A DNA stretch of 64,000 nucleotides from Candidatus Poribacteria bacterium. GTDB taxonomy: Bacteria; Poribacteria; WGA-4E; WGA-3G. Within the stretch, counting starts at the first letter, position 1. Each line of letters begins with the position of its first letter. The translations under genes were made by a program, and so were the position numbers. The stretch lies in NCBI GenBank assembly GCA_028820635.1, contig JAPPIG010000118.1, positions 284,692 through 348,691 on the forward strand, read 5' to 3'. Positions 16,295 through 24,959 of this stretch are shown piece after piece. The notes below the pieces were generated by a model. It was given only the letters and a program-made list of their open reading frames with translations, made no database searches and was not told where the DNA came from.

Positions 16295-18154
16295 TTAATC
16301 CATTAGGTTAGTTGTGAGATCCCATAACAGCACGGTGCCGTCATCGCTTCCGCTTGTGAGTGTTGAACCATCATGATTAAATACAACACTTTTGACCCTA
16401 TCCGTATGCCCTTTCAACGTCAATAGATGTTTACTTGTTTCAACATCCCACAAACGTATAGTATTGTCGTCACTTCCACTTGCGAGCATTTTACCATCAG
16501 AACTGAACCCAACGGTTCTCACTTCTTTTGTATGTCCTTTTAATGTCATAATGTGCTTAGTTGTTTCAACATTCCACAAACGCACAGTCTTATCGGCACC
16601 TCCACTTGCTATTACTTTGCCATCCGGACTGAACCCAACGGTTTTGACCCAATTCGTATGTCCATTTAGTGTCCAAATACCTGTTCCTGTGTTAACATCC
16701 CATAAGCGTATAGTAGTGTCTCCACCCCCGCTTGCCAGTATTTTTCCATCAGGACTGAACGCAACACTTTTGATGAGTTTCGTATGCCCATTCAGTGTCC
16801 GAAGCCGTTTCCCCGTACGAACATCCCATAGGTTAATGGATGTGCCATATCTCGTACATGCGAGCGTCTTACCATCCGGACTGAACACAATAACCTCCGT
16901 GCTTTTTTGTCCAGTCATCGTCTGAAGATGTGCCCCGGTTTGTGTATCCCACAGACGAAGGGTAGCGTCATCATGTTTAGCTGCGAGTGTTTTGCCATCG
17001 GGGCTGATTCCTATACTCCAGATTTTACTCTGATGTCCTATTTGCATTTTACGAGACACACCTGTTTGCACATCCCACAGACGAACGGTTTTGTTAGTAT
17101 AATCACTTACAATTGTTTCTCCATCCAGACTGAACACGACACTTTCCACATAATCAGTATGTCCTTTCAATACGCGGAGGAGTTCTCCTGTATTCGTCTT
17201 CCATAGACGCACAGTACCGTCCCAACTTCCGCTTGCGAGTGTTTTGCCATCCGGATTGAATACTACACTATTGACAAAATAAGTATGTCCTTTCAATATA
17301 CGTAAGAGTTCACCCGTTTGTGTATCCCACAGGCGAACGGTACCGTCCCTACTCCCACTTGCTATTATTTTACCATCCGGACTGAAGGCAACACTAATGA
17401 CATAATCAGTATGTCCTTTCAATACGCGGAGGAGTTCACTTGTTTGCACATCCCACAGACAGACGGTATTGTCTGAATTTCCGCTTGCGAGTGTTTTTCC
17501 ATCGGGACTGAAAGCAACAGACCAAACTACATCCTGATGATCAACTATCTTTGGCAAAGATGTACCTGTTTGCACATCCCACAAACGAACAGTATTGTCC
17601 AAACTCCCACTTGCCAATATCTTGCCATCCGAACTAAATGCTGCGCAAGTAACCCTTCCTGTATGACCAGTGAGTGTCTGAATGGATGTGCTTGTTTGTA
17701 CATCCCACAAATCTACGGTATAGTATGAACTCACAATCGCCAGCGTGTTGCCATCTGGATTGAATGCTAAGCCATAGCCATGTAAATAAGGTCTCACTAT
17801 TGTCCGAACATGTAAGCCAGAAGGGACATCCCATAAACGAACGATTGTGCCCCATCCTCCACCTGCTACTGTTGAACCATCCGGACTGAACGCTACACCC
17901 CATATAGAAGTTGTATGTCCTGTCAGTAGATCAAGTTCTTCACCAGTCTGTGCGTCGTATATCCAAATACCAATACCACTTGCTACTGCTATTATTTTTC
18001 CATCAGGGGAATATGTCATATTATTTAACAAACCTTTACCGAATCGCGCTTTCGCGCCTGTAGGTAGATTCCATTGGGTGTAGTCTTTGGCAAAGGTGTT
18101 TAAAGTAAAGATTGAAAACCAAATGGTGAAAATAGCGAACAGTATTTTATTCAT
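16295..18154 (-). CDS. Secreted WD40-repeat protein, copy 3 (14 repeats)
   Basis: This protein has 619 residues: a clear signal peptide MNKILFAIFTIWFSIFTLNTFA, the family preface DYTQWNLPTGAKARFGKG, then 14 WD40 repeats ending LLWDLTTNLMD. It is the first of the three tandem paralogues in transcription order and is preceded by a conserved upstream motif. The repeat number matches copies 1 and 2 exactly, so whole-gene duplication rather than repeat slippage built the cluster. The function is inferred only as extracytoplasmic protein or ligand binding. Confidence 0.9.
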   Translation of the reverse strand: MNKILFAIFTIWFSIFTLNTFAKDYTQWNLPTGAKARFGKGLLNNMTYSPDGKIIAVASGIGIWIYDAQTGEELDLLTGHTTSIWGVAFSPDGSTVAGGGWGTIVRLWDVPSGLHVRTIVRPYLHGYGLAFNPDGNTLAIVSSYYTVDLWDVQTSTSIQTLTGHTGRVTCAAFSSDGKILASGSLDNTVRLWDVQTGTSLPKIVDHQDVVWSVAFSPDGKTLASGNSDNTVCLWDVQTSELLRVLKGHTDYVISVAFSPDGKIIASGSRDGTVRLWDTQTGELLRILKGHTYFVNSVVFNPDGKTLASGSWDGTVRLWKTNTGELLRVLKGHTDYVESVVFSLDGETIVSDYTNKTVRLWDVQTGVSRKMQIGHQSKIWSIGISPDGKTLAAKHDDATLRLWDTQTGAHLQTMTGQKSTEVIVFSPDGKTLACTRYGTSINLWDVRTGKRLRTLNGHTKLIKSVAFSPDGKILASGGGDTTIRLWDVNTGTGIWTLNGHTNWVKTVGFSPDGKVIASGGADKTVRLWNVETTKHIMTLKGHTKEVRTVGFSSDGKMLASGSDDNTIRLWDVETSKHLLTLKGHTDRVKSVVFNHDGSTLTSGSDDGTVLLWDLTTNLMD

Positions 18155-18201
18155 TATGAAGTTTTCCTATTTTCTTTAGTTGTTTGCTGCATTTTAGGAT
18201 C

Positions 18202-18248
18202 GCAAATTGTGAATGCACAAATTGATATTTTATGGCACAAAACTATTT
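18202..18248 (-). promoter_or_regulatory. Shared upstream motif of WD40 genes (copy 3)
   Basis: GCAAATTGTGAATGCACAAA, then TTGATATTTTATGGCACAAA and ACTATTT, matches 16072-16118 with only a few changes and sits about 48 bp upstream of the start codon. The rest of the 309-bp gap to the next gene holds a partial REP-like unit at 18327-18339 and a hairpin at 18397-18432. Confidence 0.5.
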
Positions 18249-18396
18249 GGCGGGATTATTGTTATTCTGTGGGGATACTTGCTGTGGCACGCGGGAGGTA
18301 TCGTGTTTACAAAGTAACACCACATTTGTAGGAGCGATATGTCTAAAACGTATAAAAAACCAAACTTATTATGTCTTTTTAATTATACACTTTCTC

Positions 18397-18432
18397 TGTC
18401 TGAATCGCCAATTAGAATTTGCGATTCAGACA
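18397..18432 (-). terminator. Hairpin after the cation antiporter gene
   Basis: Perfect 12-bp arms TGTCTGAATCGC/GCGATTCAGACA with a 12-nt loop lie about 30 bp beyond the stop of the antiporter gene. There is no U-tract on either side, so it may be an RNA 3'-end stabiliser rather than a classical terminator. Confidence 0.45.
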
Positions 18433-18463
18433 AATTGAACAGTTTCGCTAAATGTTATAAGAC

Positions 18464-19501
18464 CTAATGCGGATCTATTCCTAAAACACCACTAAGGATT
18501 ATCACTACAAGCCAGACTGCGACTAATACAACTCCAAAAGGACGTTTTAATTGGCTACCTGAAACGAAAATACCGAATCGGAAAACAAGCAAGATAAATA
18601 ACATTGCGGGGAATGCGAATTGGAAAAAATGTGCTTCTGCTATTAACCCACCTTTTGTCGCCGCTGCAGAAACCCCAGCAACAAAAAGCACATTGAGAAT
18701 ATCTGCGCCGATGATATTACCAACTGCTAACTCACCATGTCCACGCCTCACTGCTGTGATGGCTGTTACAAGTTCCGGGAGCGAAGTGCCGAATGCTACC
18801 AATGTTAACGAAATAATTGATTCTGGCACCTTAAATCTTATAGCAAGAACACTTACAGTCGGAATGAGAATTTGGGCGGAAATTACGACGATTGCGATTG
18901 AACCGATGAGTTTCAGAAGTGTAAGGAAAGTACTTGATCCACCTGACGATGCCTTTTCTTGGTCTTCAGGATCGGGTGTTGTTGAACCTGCCCATCGGAT
19001 AGACTGCCAGATATACAACCCTAACAGTACAACAAAGACGAATCCCATAAATTGTGGAAGTACGCCGCCTTGTTTAAAGACTGCCATAGGGGAAGACCAT
19101 GGAATACAGGCTAATACCAAAAGAATACCTGCACTTACTTGGACATTGGACAACCGAGATGCAAGCTGACGATTGAATGATAACGGTGCAATTAACGATG
19201 CTAACCCTAAAATAAGTCCAGTGTCACATATTATTGAACCGACTGCATTTCCGAGTGCAAGCCCCGGTTTTCCCTGTAATGCTGAAAATACAGAAACGGC
19301 TGCCTCCGGTGTTGTTGTGCCAACACTCACAATTGTCGCCCCGATAACTGCTTTCCCTAAACCCCATTGCGTTGAAAGTAAGACTGCCTCATCTACCAGC
19401 CAATCTGCCCCTTTACCGAGTGTGTAAAGCATCACCGCAATGATAAGAAAGAGGACTACACTCGGTAATCCTCCAATAAGTTGTTCTATCCAATGTTCCA
19501 T
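18464..19501 (-). CDS. CaCA-family Na+/Ca2+ (cation) antiporter
   Basis: This inner-membrane antiporter has 345 residues and about ten hydrophobic helices. Both alpha-repeats that form the ion site are plain: GATIVSVGTTTPEAAVSV in the N-half and TLVAFGTSLPELVTAITAV in the C-half, followed by GNIIGADILNVLFVAG. This fits the YrbG/CaxA-like bacterial branch, which exchanges Ca2+ for Na+ or H+; the exact ions are not readable. The ribosome site (GGAAGGAA) is rather far from the ATG. It has no close neighbours in the same transcript. Confidence 0.92.
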   Translation of the reverse strand: MEHWIEQLIGGLPSVVLFLIIAVMLYTLGKGADWLVDEAVLLSTQWGLGKAVIGATIVSVGTTTPEAAVSVFSALQGKPGLALGNAVGSIICDTGLILGLASLIAPLSFNRQLASRLSNVQVSAGILLVLACIPWSSPMAVFKQGGVLPQFMGFVFVVLLGLYIWQSIRWAGSTTPDPEDQEKASSGGSSTFLTLLKLIGSIAIVVISAQILIPTVSVLAIRFKVPESIISLTLVAFGTSLPELVTAITAVRRGHGELAVGNIIGADILNVLFVAGVSAAATKGGLIAEAHFFQFAFPAMLFILLVFRFGIFVSGSQLKRPFGVVLVAVWLVVIILSGVLGIDPH

Positions 19502-19658
19502 TAACTATAAAAGTTCCTTCCAATCTGATTATAATAAACATAGATTATCACAGACACCTCACAAAGTCAAATAAATTGGTGTTTGTCCCAGAGGCATTCA
19601 ATTTTTGGCTCAATAACCGTTTGAGTCGTAGTGTTGTGATTTGGAAATCATTTCTACA

Positions 19659-20104
19659 AAAAGTATACCATACGGTATATTTTTTTATACCGTGGTATAT
19701 TTTTGAAATTGCCTATGCCGCCAGTCAATGTATGGGTTTATAGGCATTTTTCTTATTTTAAATTAATTTCATTTTTTTATTTTTCATCTGTATGTATGAA
19801 CACAATTTTCCTCTTGTTGTAGCTATTTTATTTTGACAAGTTTCGCGTTGTCGTTTTTGCATTCAGAGAGTTCCTTTCGATTTTCTCCTTTTATGCTGAT
19901 ATTATACCAAGTTCTGTTTAGGATCAGAAGTTTTTGTGGCGTTAGGAACAATAGATATCCAATATATTCACAATAAGTTTGCAGGAAAAGTTGGGTTGAT
20001 ACTTTTTTCGCACCTTGGGTGAGCGTGTATTTTGTTGTCAGCATGATGGTGGTTTACGCGATTTTTTGGAGTTTTGCTAAAGAAATCATTAAAAAATTGA
20101 ATGG
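19659..20104 (-). repeat. Structured ~445-bp element, copy 1
   Basis: Read on the minus strand this block aligns with 63432-63899 on the plus strand. Shared features in order are CCATTCAAT, an ORF start MLTTKYTL, the TATAATATCA box, a lysine-rich reading frame (QKRQRETCQNK here, QKRENATQNY there) and two palindromes separated by A6. Here the palindromes are TATACC-AC-GGTATA and TATACC-GTAT-GGTATA (19664-19699). The remaining gap sequence 19502-19658 shows nothing further that I can name. Confidence 0.7.
19823..20044 (-). CDS. Small hypothetical protein within the structured element
   Basis: A 73-residue frame begins MLTTKYTLTQGAKKVSTQLF and contains a moderately hydrophobic stretch YIGYLLFLTPQKLLIL. 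The copy at 63493 keeps the same reading (MLTTKYTLIQDAKNVST) but has one extra C at 63542-63545 that shifts the frame. After correcting it, QLFLQTYCKHIGYLLF is recovered, so amino-acid conservation is plausible. No RBS is strong. It could be a real small membrane peptide or chance coding in a repeat. Confidence 0.3.
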   Translation of the reverse strand: MLTTKYTLTQGAKKVSTQLFLQTYCEYIGYLLFLTPQKLLILNRTWYNISIKGENRKELSECKNDNAKLVKIK

Positions 20105-20130
20105 CACTGGTGTTTGCCCAAAACTATTCT

Positions 20131-20158
20131 TTGATATCGTAAAAGAACATGGTATCCT
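20131..20158 (+). promoter_or_regulatory. Possible promoter of the tmRNA-like gene
   Basis: TTGATA at 20131-20136, a 16-bp spacer and TATCCT at 20153-20158 fit a sigma70 promoter whose start would fall at about 20165-20170, right at the predicted 5' end of the RNA. This is weak-to-moderate evidence. Confidence 0.4.
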
Positions 20159-20169
20159 TGTATTATATA

Positions 20170-20252
20170 GGGGGTGAAAGGATTCGACGGAGAACGAAAG
20201 CGTGGTTGCTCTCAATTTTCTCCGGAAGTGGGTTCAATTCCCACCACCTCCA
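20170..20252 (+). ncRNA. Compact tmRNA-like RNA lacking the mRNA-like core
   Basis: The 5' end GGGGGUG pairs with CACCUCC at the 3' end (7 bp, discriminator A at 20252). The tmRNA-specific D-analogue motif GGAUUCGACGG follows at 20180-20190. A T-arm, GUGGG-UUCAAUU-CCCAC, is at 20228-20244. Between them CGGAGAA (20188-20194) pairs with UUCUCCG (20218-20224), like tmRNA helix P2, enclosing only 23 nt with a small ACG-AAAG-CGU hairpin. There is no tag frame and no pseudoknots, and the whole is 83 nt against roughly 350 nt for a normal tmRNA. CCA is not encoded. It could be a genuine minimal tmRNA, as known from some protist mitochondria, or a deleted relic. Confidence 0.7.
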
Positions 20253-20270
20253 TTTGGTTAGTCCCGCACT

Positions 20271-21902
20271 TCAACCAATTGCTTCCCTCGCTTCCAATAC
20301 CTTCGCAACGACTGTTTTGACATCCTCTTCATCAACAAATGGGGATAGGATAAACGATTTTAAGGCGACAATTGGCTCTCCATAAGCAGTTTTACGGTAA
20401 CAATCTGTTGTGGAGATGAAGACACCCCGACCTTCCATTGCCTCAGAATTCACATATTGAAAGATTTCTTTGTTGTATGCATTGTGTGCAATTAATATAT
20501 CCCGATTGCCAGCATCCTCAAATTCCTGACGTTTGATTTCAAAGGTGTCCACACCGACTGGGTAAGCACGGAAAAGGGTAACGGTGCCAAAATTTCCACG
20601 GTTTAGTACTGTCGTACCTTCATGTCCTTCCAGATGTTCCCGTAAAAGTTGCGTCATTTCAACGATGTGTCCAAGGATAGCACGCAATCCCTCTTCTCCA
20701 AACAATTTTAGATTCGCGAGTGCCGCAAGCACGCCTGTCCCTGCTCTTGAGGTTTCAAGCGTGAACATGCCGGGACGATACTGTCCAAAATGATAAAGAT
20801 AAGGCATCTGTTCAGGTGAGCGTTTTAGCAAATCCAGATCAGTCCGATCTTTGACGAGAACGAGACTGGAAATATAAGGCGCAAAACCAGTTTTATGAAA
20901 GTCAATACCAACGGAATCTGCAAGGGAGAGATGTTGTATCCTCCTGCAAGCACCTGCTAAAGCGCGGATAGTACGCGGACGAAATCCTAAAGGGTTCTCC
21001 TCAAAATCGTAGTTGTTGAAAACAGACCATGCCCATCCGATGACAGCGTCAGCGTGAATATGCGGTTGGTAGTCAAGTTGAAATTCATCAACGAGAGTTT
21101 CCCGTAATGCTACGATGTGCAGTAAATTATCCAAACCGAAGGCATCGGTGGTACCCAACGTAGCAATAATACAAGCAATCTTTTTCTCGTCTGTAAGTGC
21201 TTTTCGGAGTTCTTGTTCAAGTAATTCAATGTCCATTTCATTTTCACTGGTTGTCGGAATGGTAATAAGATTGTTCGTTCCTATTCCGAGCCAACCCGTA
21301 ATATTCGCAGCACAGTAATGTCCCGCATCTGAGACGAATACGACTGCATCTTCTGGCGTACCTTTATGCATCGTCTCTGGACATGCTTTTTCTAATCCGA
21401 TTTTTACGCCATAGAGTGTCGTTCCTGTGCCACCAAAGGTAAATACACCACCCGACTGTTCCGCATCGTATCCGACCAACTGTGATGTCATCGCAATAAC
21501 TTCAACCTCAGCTAACGCCACTAATTGACTGGATGCATCCCAACAAAGGTTAGGATTATGTAGAGAAGCGAGAAGTACCCCTATTAGACTCGGAATAGTT
21601 GTCGGTGCAATTACATTTTGTTGTGTGCGGGGGTGTCCAAAGATAGTCATTCCTTGGAGATAACTCACAAGGTCGGTTGTTACCTCTTCAACTGTGGAAA
21701 TATCTTCCGGTAATTCTGCCTTTTTTGCTGCGTCAAAATCTCCGGTTCCGATGCTGCCGAGAAACGGCAGATGCGTCTTTAGTGTGTCTACCTGATCTAA
21801 GGCACGCATCATGGAATGTATAAAATATGAATCGTGTATGGTGTTGGATATTGGTTGAGGAAAGGCAAGTCTTATTTCATCTAAAATTTTTCGGTATGTC
21901 AT
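20271..21902 (-). CDS. PLP-dependent group II decarboxylase
   Basis: This is an amino-acid decarboxylase of the glutamate/aromatic/diaminobutyrate type, 543 residues, cytosolic. Recognisable elements are GGVFTFGGTGTTLYG (residues 151-165), His195 in SDAGHY (ring stacking), Asp285 in HIHADAVIGW and the Schiff-base Lys337 in GIDFHKTGF. The substrate is not decidable: HADAVIGW instead of HVDAAYGG marks a distant branch, close in style to pyridoxal decarboxylases annotated as 2,4-diaminobutyrate or glutamate decarboxylase. AGGATA precedes the ATG. It converges on the tmRNA-like gene, with 18 bp between them. The upstream 272-bp gap (21903-22175) holds nothing obvious. Confidence 0.88.
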   Translation of the reverse strand: MTYRKILDEIRLAFPQPISNTIHDSYFIHSMMRALDQVDTLKTHLPFLGSIGTGDFDAAKKAELPEDISTVEEVTTDLVSYLQGMTIFGHPRTQQNVIAPTTIPSLIGVLLASLHNPNLCWDASSQLVALAEVEVIAMTSQLVGYDAEQSGGVFTFGGTGTTLYGVKIGLEKACPETMHKGTPEDAVVFVSDAGHYCAANITGWLGIGTNNLITIPTTSENEMDIELLEQELRKALTDEKKIACIIATLGTTDAFGLDNLLHIVALRETLVDEFQLDYQPHIHADAVIGWAWSVFNNYDFEENPLGFRPRTIRALAGACRRIQHLSLADSVGIDFHKTGFAPYISSLVLVKDRTDLDLLKRSPEQMPYLYHFGQYRPGMFTLETSRAGTGVLAALANLKLFGEEGLRAILGHIVEMTQLLREHLEGHEGTTVLNRGNFGTVTLFRAYPVGVDTFEIKRQEFEDAGNRDILIAHNAYNKEIFQYVNSEAMEGRGVFISTTDCYRKTAYGEPIVALKSFILSPFVDEEDVKTVVAKVLEAREAIG

Positions 21903-22175
21903 TTTTATCCTAAAGTGAAGTGTGTTTCTACAGATACTTGCCTCAGAGAGTGCGTATTTTGTGGATAGGGTTGAGGGTTTAGATATGAAGACGTATCTGT
22001 GTTTTATGTTAAATATGATAACATTTCACTTTAGGGATTTTCAATGTGAATTGTGGAAGGGTTCTGTAAATCAATCGCATATAAGAGGTTTTGAATTGTA
22101 GAAAATAAGTGTTTCTTATAGGATACAGTAAAAGGAGAGCACTTCAATTATACCTACGTCGCATCAATGGTACGC

Positions 22176-23141
22176 TCAGTTACCAATGATCGCGTCCGGT
22201 AAATTGCGATATCTTCCCACGTGTCGACTTTCTGTCATATTTAAAGTAAACAAGTTTGGCTTAAATTGACCGTTTTTCTCAAAGAGATCAAATCCTTTAT
22301 CTACCCGAATAATAGCGTGTTGTGTTTCCAAATATCTTGCATGGAAGATACGCCCGCGATTTATCTTTATCAAGAATTTTATTGGCCAAGGAAATTGGCT
22401 CTTTATAGGTGTTATGATTTCCTTAACTATCCTTTCATGCTGGATCTGAATATTTCTACCTCTACTGGTATATATTTCTACACTTCCAGTCCCTTTCTGA
22501 GACGCAAAAAAACCGTGTTTTTCCCAAAGGGACAAAATATATTCAATACCTTCTCGGAACTCCCCTGTATTGTTGCCTTTTCCAATATATGGATCGTAAA
22601 ATCGTAACCATTTTGTGAAACGTACCGTACGCTTGATAAACTTATCCACTTCCGATCTGGGAAGTGTATCTATTGGTCCCAATCCGTCAACATACCTCTG
22701 ACGACATTTTTCAAAATCGCTGTCTCGATATTCGGATAATGGAACAATACCTGCATCATCTTTTTGTACAGACTTCAGCGTTTTCAGGCTATCTTCACCG
22801 ACAATTAACGCATCAGTTTTGGTATCAGTTTTCAGTTGTAATGCCAAATCTAACAAATTTGACGGTGATTTGCCATTTGACGATGGTGGAATCGCTATGG
22901 TTCGTCTTGTTTTCTTTTTAAGCAAGAGTTCTGCTATCTTGATTTGCAATTGTTGTCCAAATTTGTCTGGTAGAGATTTAATTTGACTGATAAGAGCATT
23001 TTGTAATCTTCTTCCCGAGTCAACAATCAGTAAACCATTTCTCTCAATGCCATCCAAGAAAACTTCTGCCTGTATCCTATCAACCGCATTAAAATGACTT
23101 GCATCAAACGCGGAAGGATCAGGGACCGCACTGACCAGCAT
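22176..23141 (-). CDS. Unknown protein partnered with DUF3696 ATPase
   Basis: This 321-residue protein starts 17 bp after the ATPase stop behind AAGGAG, so the two form an operon. I do not recognise the family with confidence. The N-terminal part (FLDGIERNGLLIVDSGRRLQ) resembles a PIN-like or Rossmann-type fold. The middle contains RFYDPYIGKGNN. The C-terminal segment FHARYLETQHAIIRV followed by KGFDLF resembles the H-x-K/R region of phospholipase-D-like nuclease proteins found in phage-defence modules. No transmembrane segment is visible. The inference is an effector or nuclease controlled by the ATPase. Confidence 0.5.
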   Translation of the reverse strand: MLVSAVPDPSAFDASHFNAVDRIQAEVFLDGIERNGLLIVDSGRRLQNALISQIKSLPDKFGQQLQIKIAELLLKKKTRRTIAIPPSSNGKSPSNLLDLALQLKTDTKTDALIVGEDSLKTLKSVQKDDAGIVPLSEYRDSDFEKCRQRYVDGLGPIDTLPRSEVDKFIKRTVRFTKWLRFYDPYIGKGNNTGEFREGIEYILSLWEKHGFFASQKGTGSVEIYTSRGRNIQIQHERIVKEIITPIKSQFPWPIKFLIKINRGRIFHARYLETQHAIIRVDKGFDLFEKNGQFKPNLFTLNMTESRHVGRYRNLPDAIIGN

Positions 23142-23158
23142 ATATACAACTCCTTACA

Positions 23159-24757
23159 CTATCTCAGTTCACGAAGACGTTCGGGAAAAAATCCATCAGG
23201 CCAATCATCAATAAAATCACCTTCTTCGTCAAGGCGCAAGCGTTGTGCTTCTGCACCTTCAGGCCCACGGCTGACATAGATAACCGAGACATCTTCTGGT
23301 TTGATTTTCTTTTCATAGACGAGGCGTTGCAGACGTAAAATCAAATGTTCACTGTGAGTCTCAACAATTATTTGATTTCCACGTGTAACGGATTCAACTA
23401 ACAAGTCACCAAGATCCGCTTGTAACTTAGGATGTACGTGAACTTCTGGTTGTTCAATTGAAATGATTCGTTCCTCTGAAACCAAGCTTTGGACAACAAA
23501 GGGAAGAAGTTGACTTATACCGAAACCAACATCTGGCAGAGCAACATTTACATGTTTTTTTCGACGTGTATCTATAAACCTTACCTCAAAAAGATCGCCT
23601 GCATCGGTTTTTACAGGTTTTACCTCTAACTCATAACCAATTTCAAGTCGTTCAAGCCATTTATTGGTTTCCTTAACCAATTCGCGGCGACGGTAGAGTA
23701 GATCTGGGAGTAGATCTCCTCTATATCCGACATCTTGAGGACTGGTGCCTCTAAAAATATACCATCTTTCTGGCGGTCTTCGAAAAGGTCCCATTGGAAA
23801 AAGAGATACTAGAACTTGATCCAATGCATTACCTGCTGCCATAGCAAGTTCATTGAGGTCAAACACCGTATCATCATATCGGAGGCGGGCTAACGGACGA
23901 TCTCCTAGCATAATAGGATTCCTATTAACTCGTCTGATTCCAACTGGCAGAAAACTCTGTAATATTAAGACCGTGTTTATCTCTTCACTATGTCTTTTGG
24001 ATATGTAGTTTTTTAAATCAAAGTCTGAGGATAAAAAATCAATTTGCTCCTCCAAGAAGCCAAGAGCTTCTTGGAAAAGTCTCTTATCATTTTCCTGATT
24101 TTTCGGGTTAGAATCGCTTTTTGCGTTTAGATACGACTTATTTTCTTCAAGTTTTCTAAGTATTTCGCGTTTATTCTGTTTACAATGTTCAAATTCTGAT
24201 TCCCAGTATTCTGGTTCTTCAGTTAACCAGACACAATTTGCCTCGGTTGATGTTGAGGATAACAAAGAGCGGGGCACACTGTCAAAATCTGTGGTTGATT
24301 CCTCTGTTTCTTTGGTTGTGCCGAAAGGTCGAAATCTGGCAATACACCTAGTAGGTTCTCTAAAGTAAACTTCAATCTGATCTAAAAAGATCTCCTCTTT
24401 AAGGGAAGGTCTCTTGAAGCTCAATTCGATAGCGATTTTGTTTTTTTGACATGGTAAGCGGCGTATGTCTCTTTTACTTACTGTAGCTTCAACACGAAAC
24501 GAAAGCGTACGTTGCAGGTCATGGTCGAAAAGCAGCTCCTTAAAACTACCAAGATTGACAATACCATTTTCAGATTGAGGCAGCAGCGAAACCCCTGGCT
24601 CTCGACTTTCCCGGGTTTGTTTAAGCAAATTGAGTGCTTGCAGAATTGAACTCTTCCCCGCACTGTTTTCACCGAAAATCAGTGTTATTGGCGCAAATGG
24701 AATACATGCACGTTCTCCGAACGCTTTGAAATTTTCTAATTCCAGTGAGTGAAGCAT
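23159..24757 (-). CDS. AAA/ABC-type ATPase with DUF3696 C-terminus
   Basis: This 532-residue SMC/RecF-like ATPase has Walker A GENSAGKSS (about residue 30), Walker B IISIEQPEVHVHPKLQ and an H-loop IIVETHSEHLILRL. The C-terminus GDFIDDWPDGFFPERLREL is the DUF3696 signature. A long charged insertion between the Walker motifs (about residues 190-250) is likely coiled coil. TAGGAGA precedes the ATG. Such ATPases pair with nuclease-type effectors in several putative defence or stress systems, and here the partner gene follows at once. Function as a standalone repair factor cannot be excluded. Confidence 0.85.
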   Translation of the reverse strand: MLHSLELENFKAFGERACIPFAPITLIFGENSAGKSSILQALNLLKQTRESREPGVSLLPQSENGIVNLGSFKELLFDHDLQRTLSFRVEATVSKRDIRRLPCQKNKIAIELSFKRPSLKEEIFLDQIEVYFREPTRCIARFRPFGTTKETEESTTDFDSVPRSLLSSTSTEANCVWLTEEPEYWESEFEHCKQNKREILRKLEENKSYLNAKSDSNPKNQENDKRLFQEALGFLEEQIDFLSSDFDLKNYISKRHSEEINTVLILQSFLPVGIRRVNRNPIMLGDRPLARLRYDDTVFDLNELAMAAGNALDQVLVSLFPMGPFRRPPERWYIFRGTSPQDVGYRGDLLPDLLYRRRELVKETNKWLERLEIGYELEVKPVKTDAGDLFEVRFIDTRRKKHVNVALPDVGFGISQLLPFVVQSLVSEERIISIEQPEVHVHPKLQADLGDLLVESVTRGNQIIVETHSEHLILRLQRLVYEKKIKPEDVSVIYVSRGPEGAEAQRLRLDEEGDFIDDWPDGFFPERLRELR

Positions 24758-24959
24758 CAGATTCTCCTAATTGACTATTGTCCCTCAATCTCTCTGGTAT
24801 TTTGTAGACGTCTGTCTAAGGTGCCGTCAAACCTATCAGAGGGACGTATTCAAGAATAGTATACGAACTTTGAACAGATTTGTCAATATCACCGTAAATT
24901 CTCAGCAAGCAATTTATCAATTTGACTGCTGAGTTCATGATTGGCAAGAGACCTAAAAC

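Noticed and set aside
12030..17206. Long plus-strand reading frames opposite the WD40 genes (for example 12030-12572 and 14285-15019)
   Set aside because: They are antisense shadows created by the periodic codon pattern of WD40 repeats, show only low-complexity repeats of CPV/ASVFPSGLN, and have no ribosome sites.
12011..18154. Regularly spaced ~126-bp repeats resembling a CRISPR-like or satellite array
   Set aside because: The period equals one 42-residue WD40 blade, the repeats are in frame and degenerate, and there are no spacers or cas genes.
20170..20252. Ordinary tRNA as an explanation of the 83-nt RNA
   Set aside because: No D-arm with GG loop and no anticodon arm can be formed at the right positions, while GGAUUCGACGG is specific to tmRNA.
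20149..20385. Small plus-strand ORF across the tmRNA-like gene
   Set aside because: It overlaps the structured RNA and the end of the decarboxylase gene, and its protein has no features of its own.
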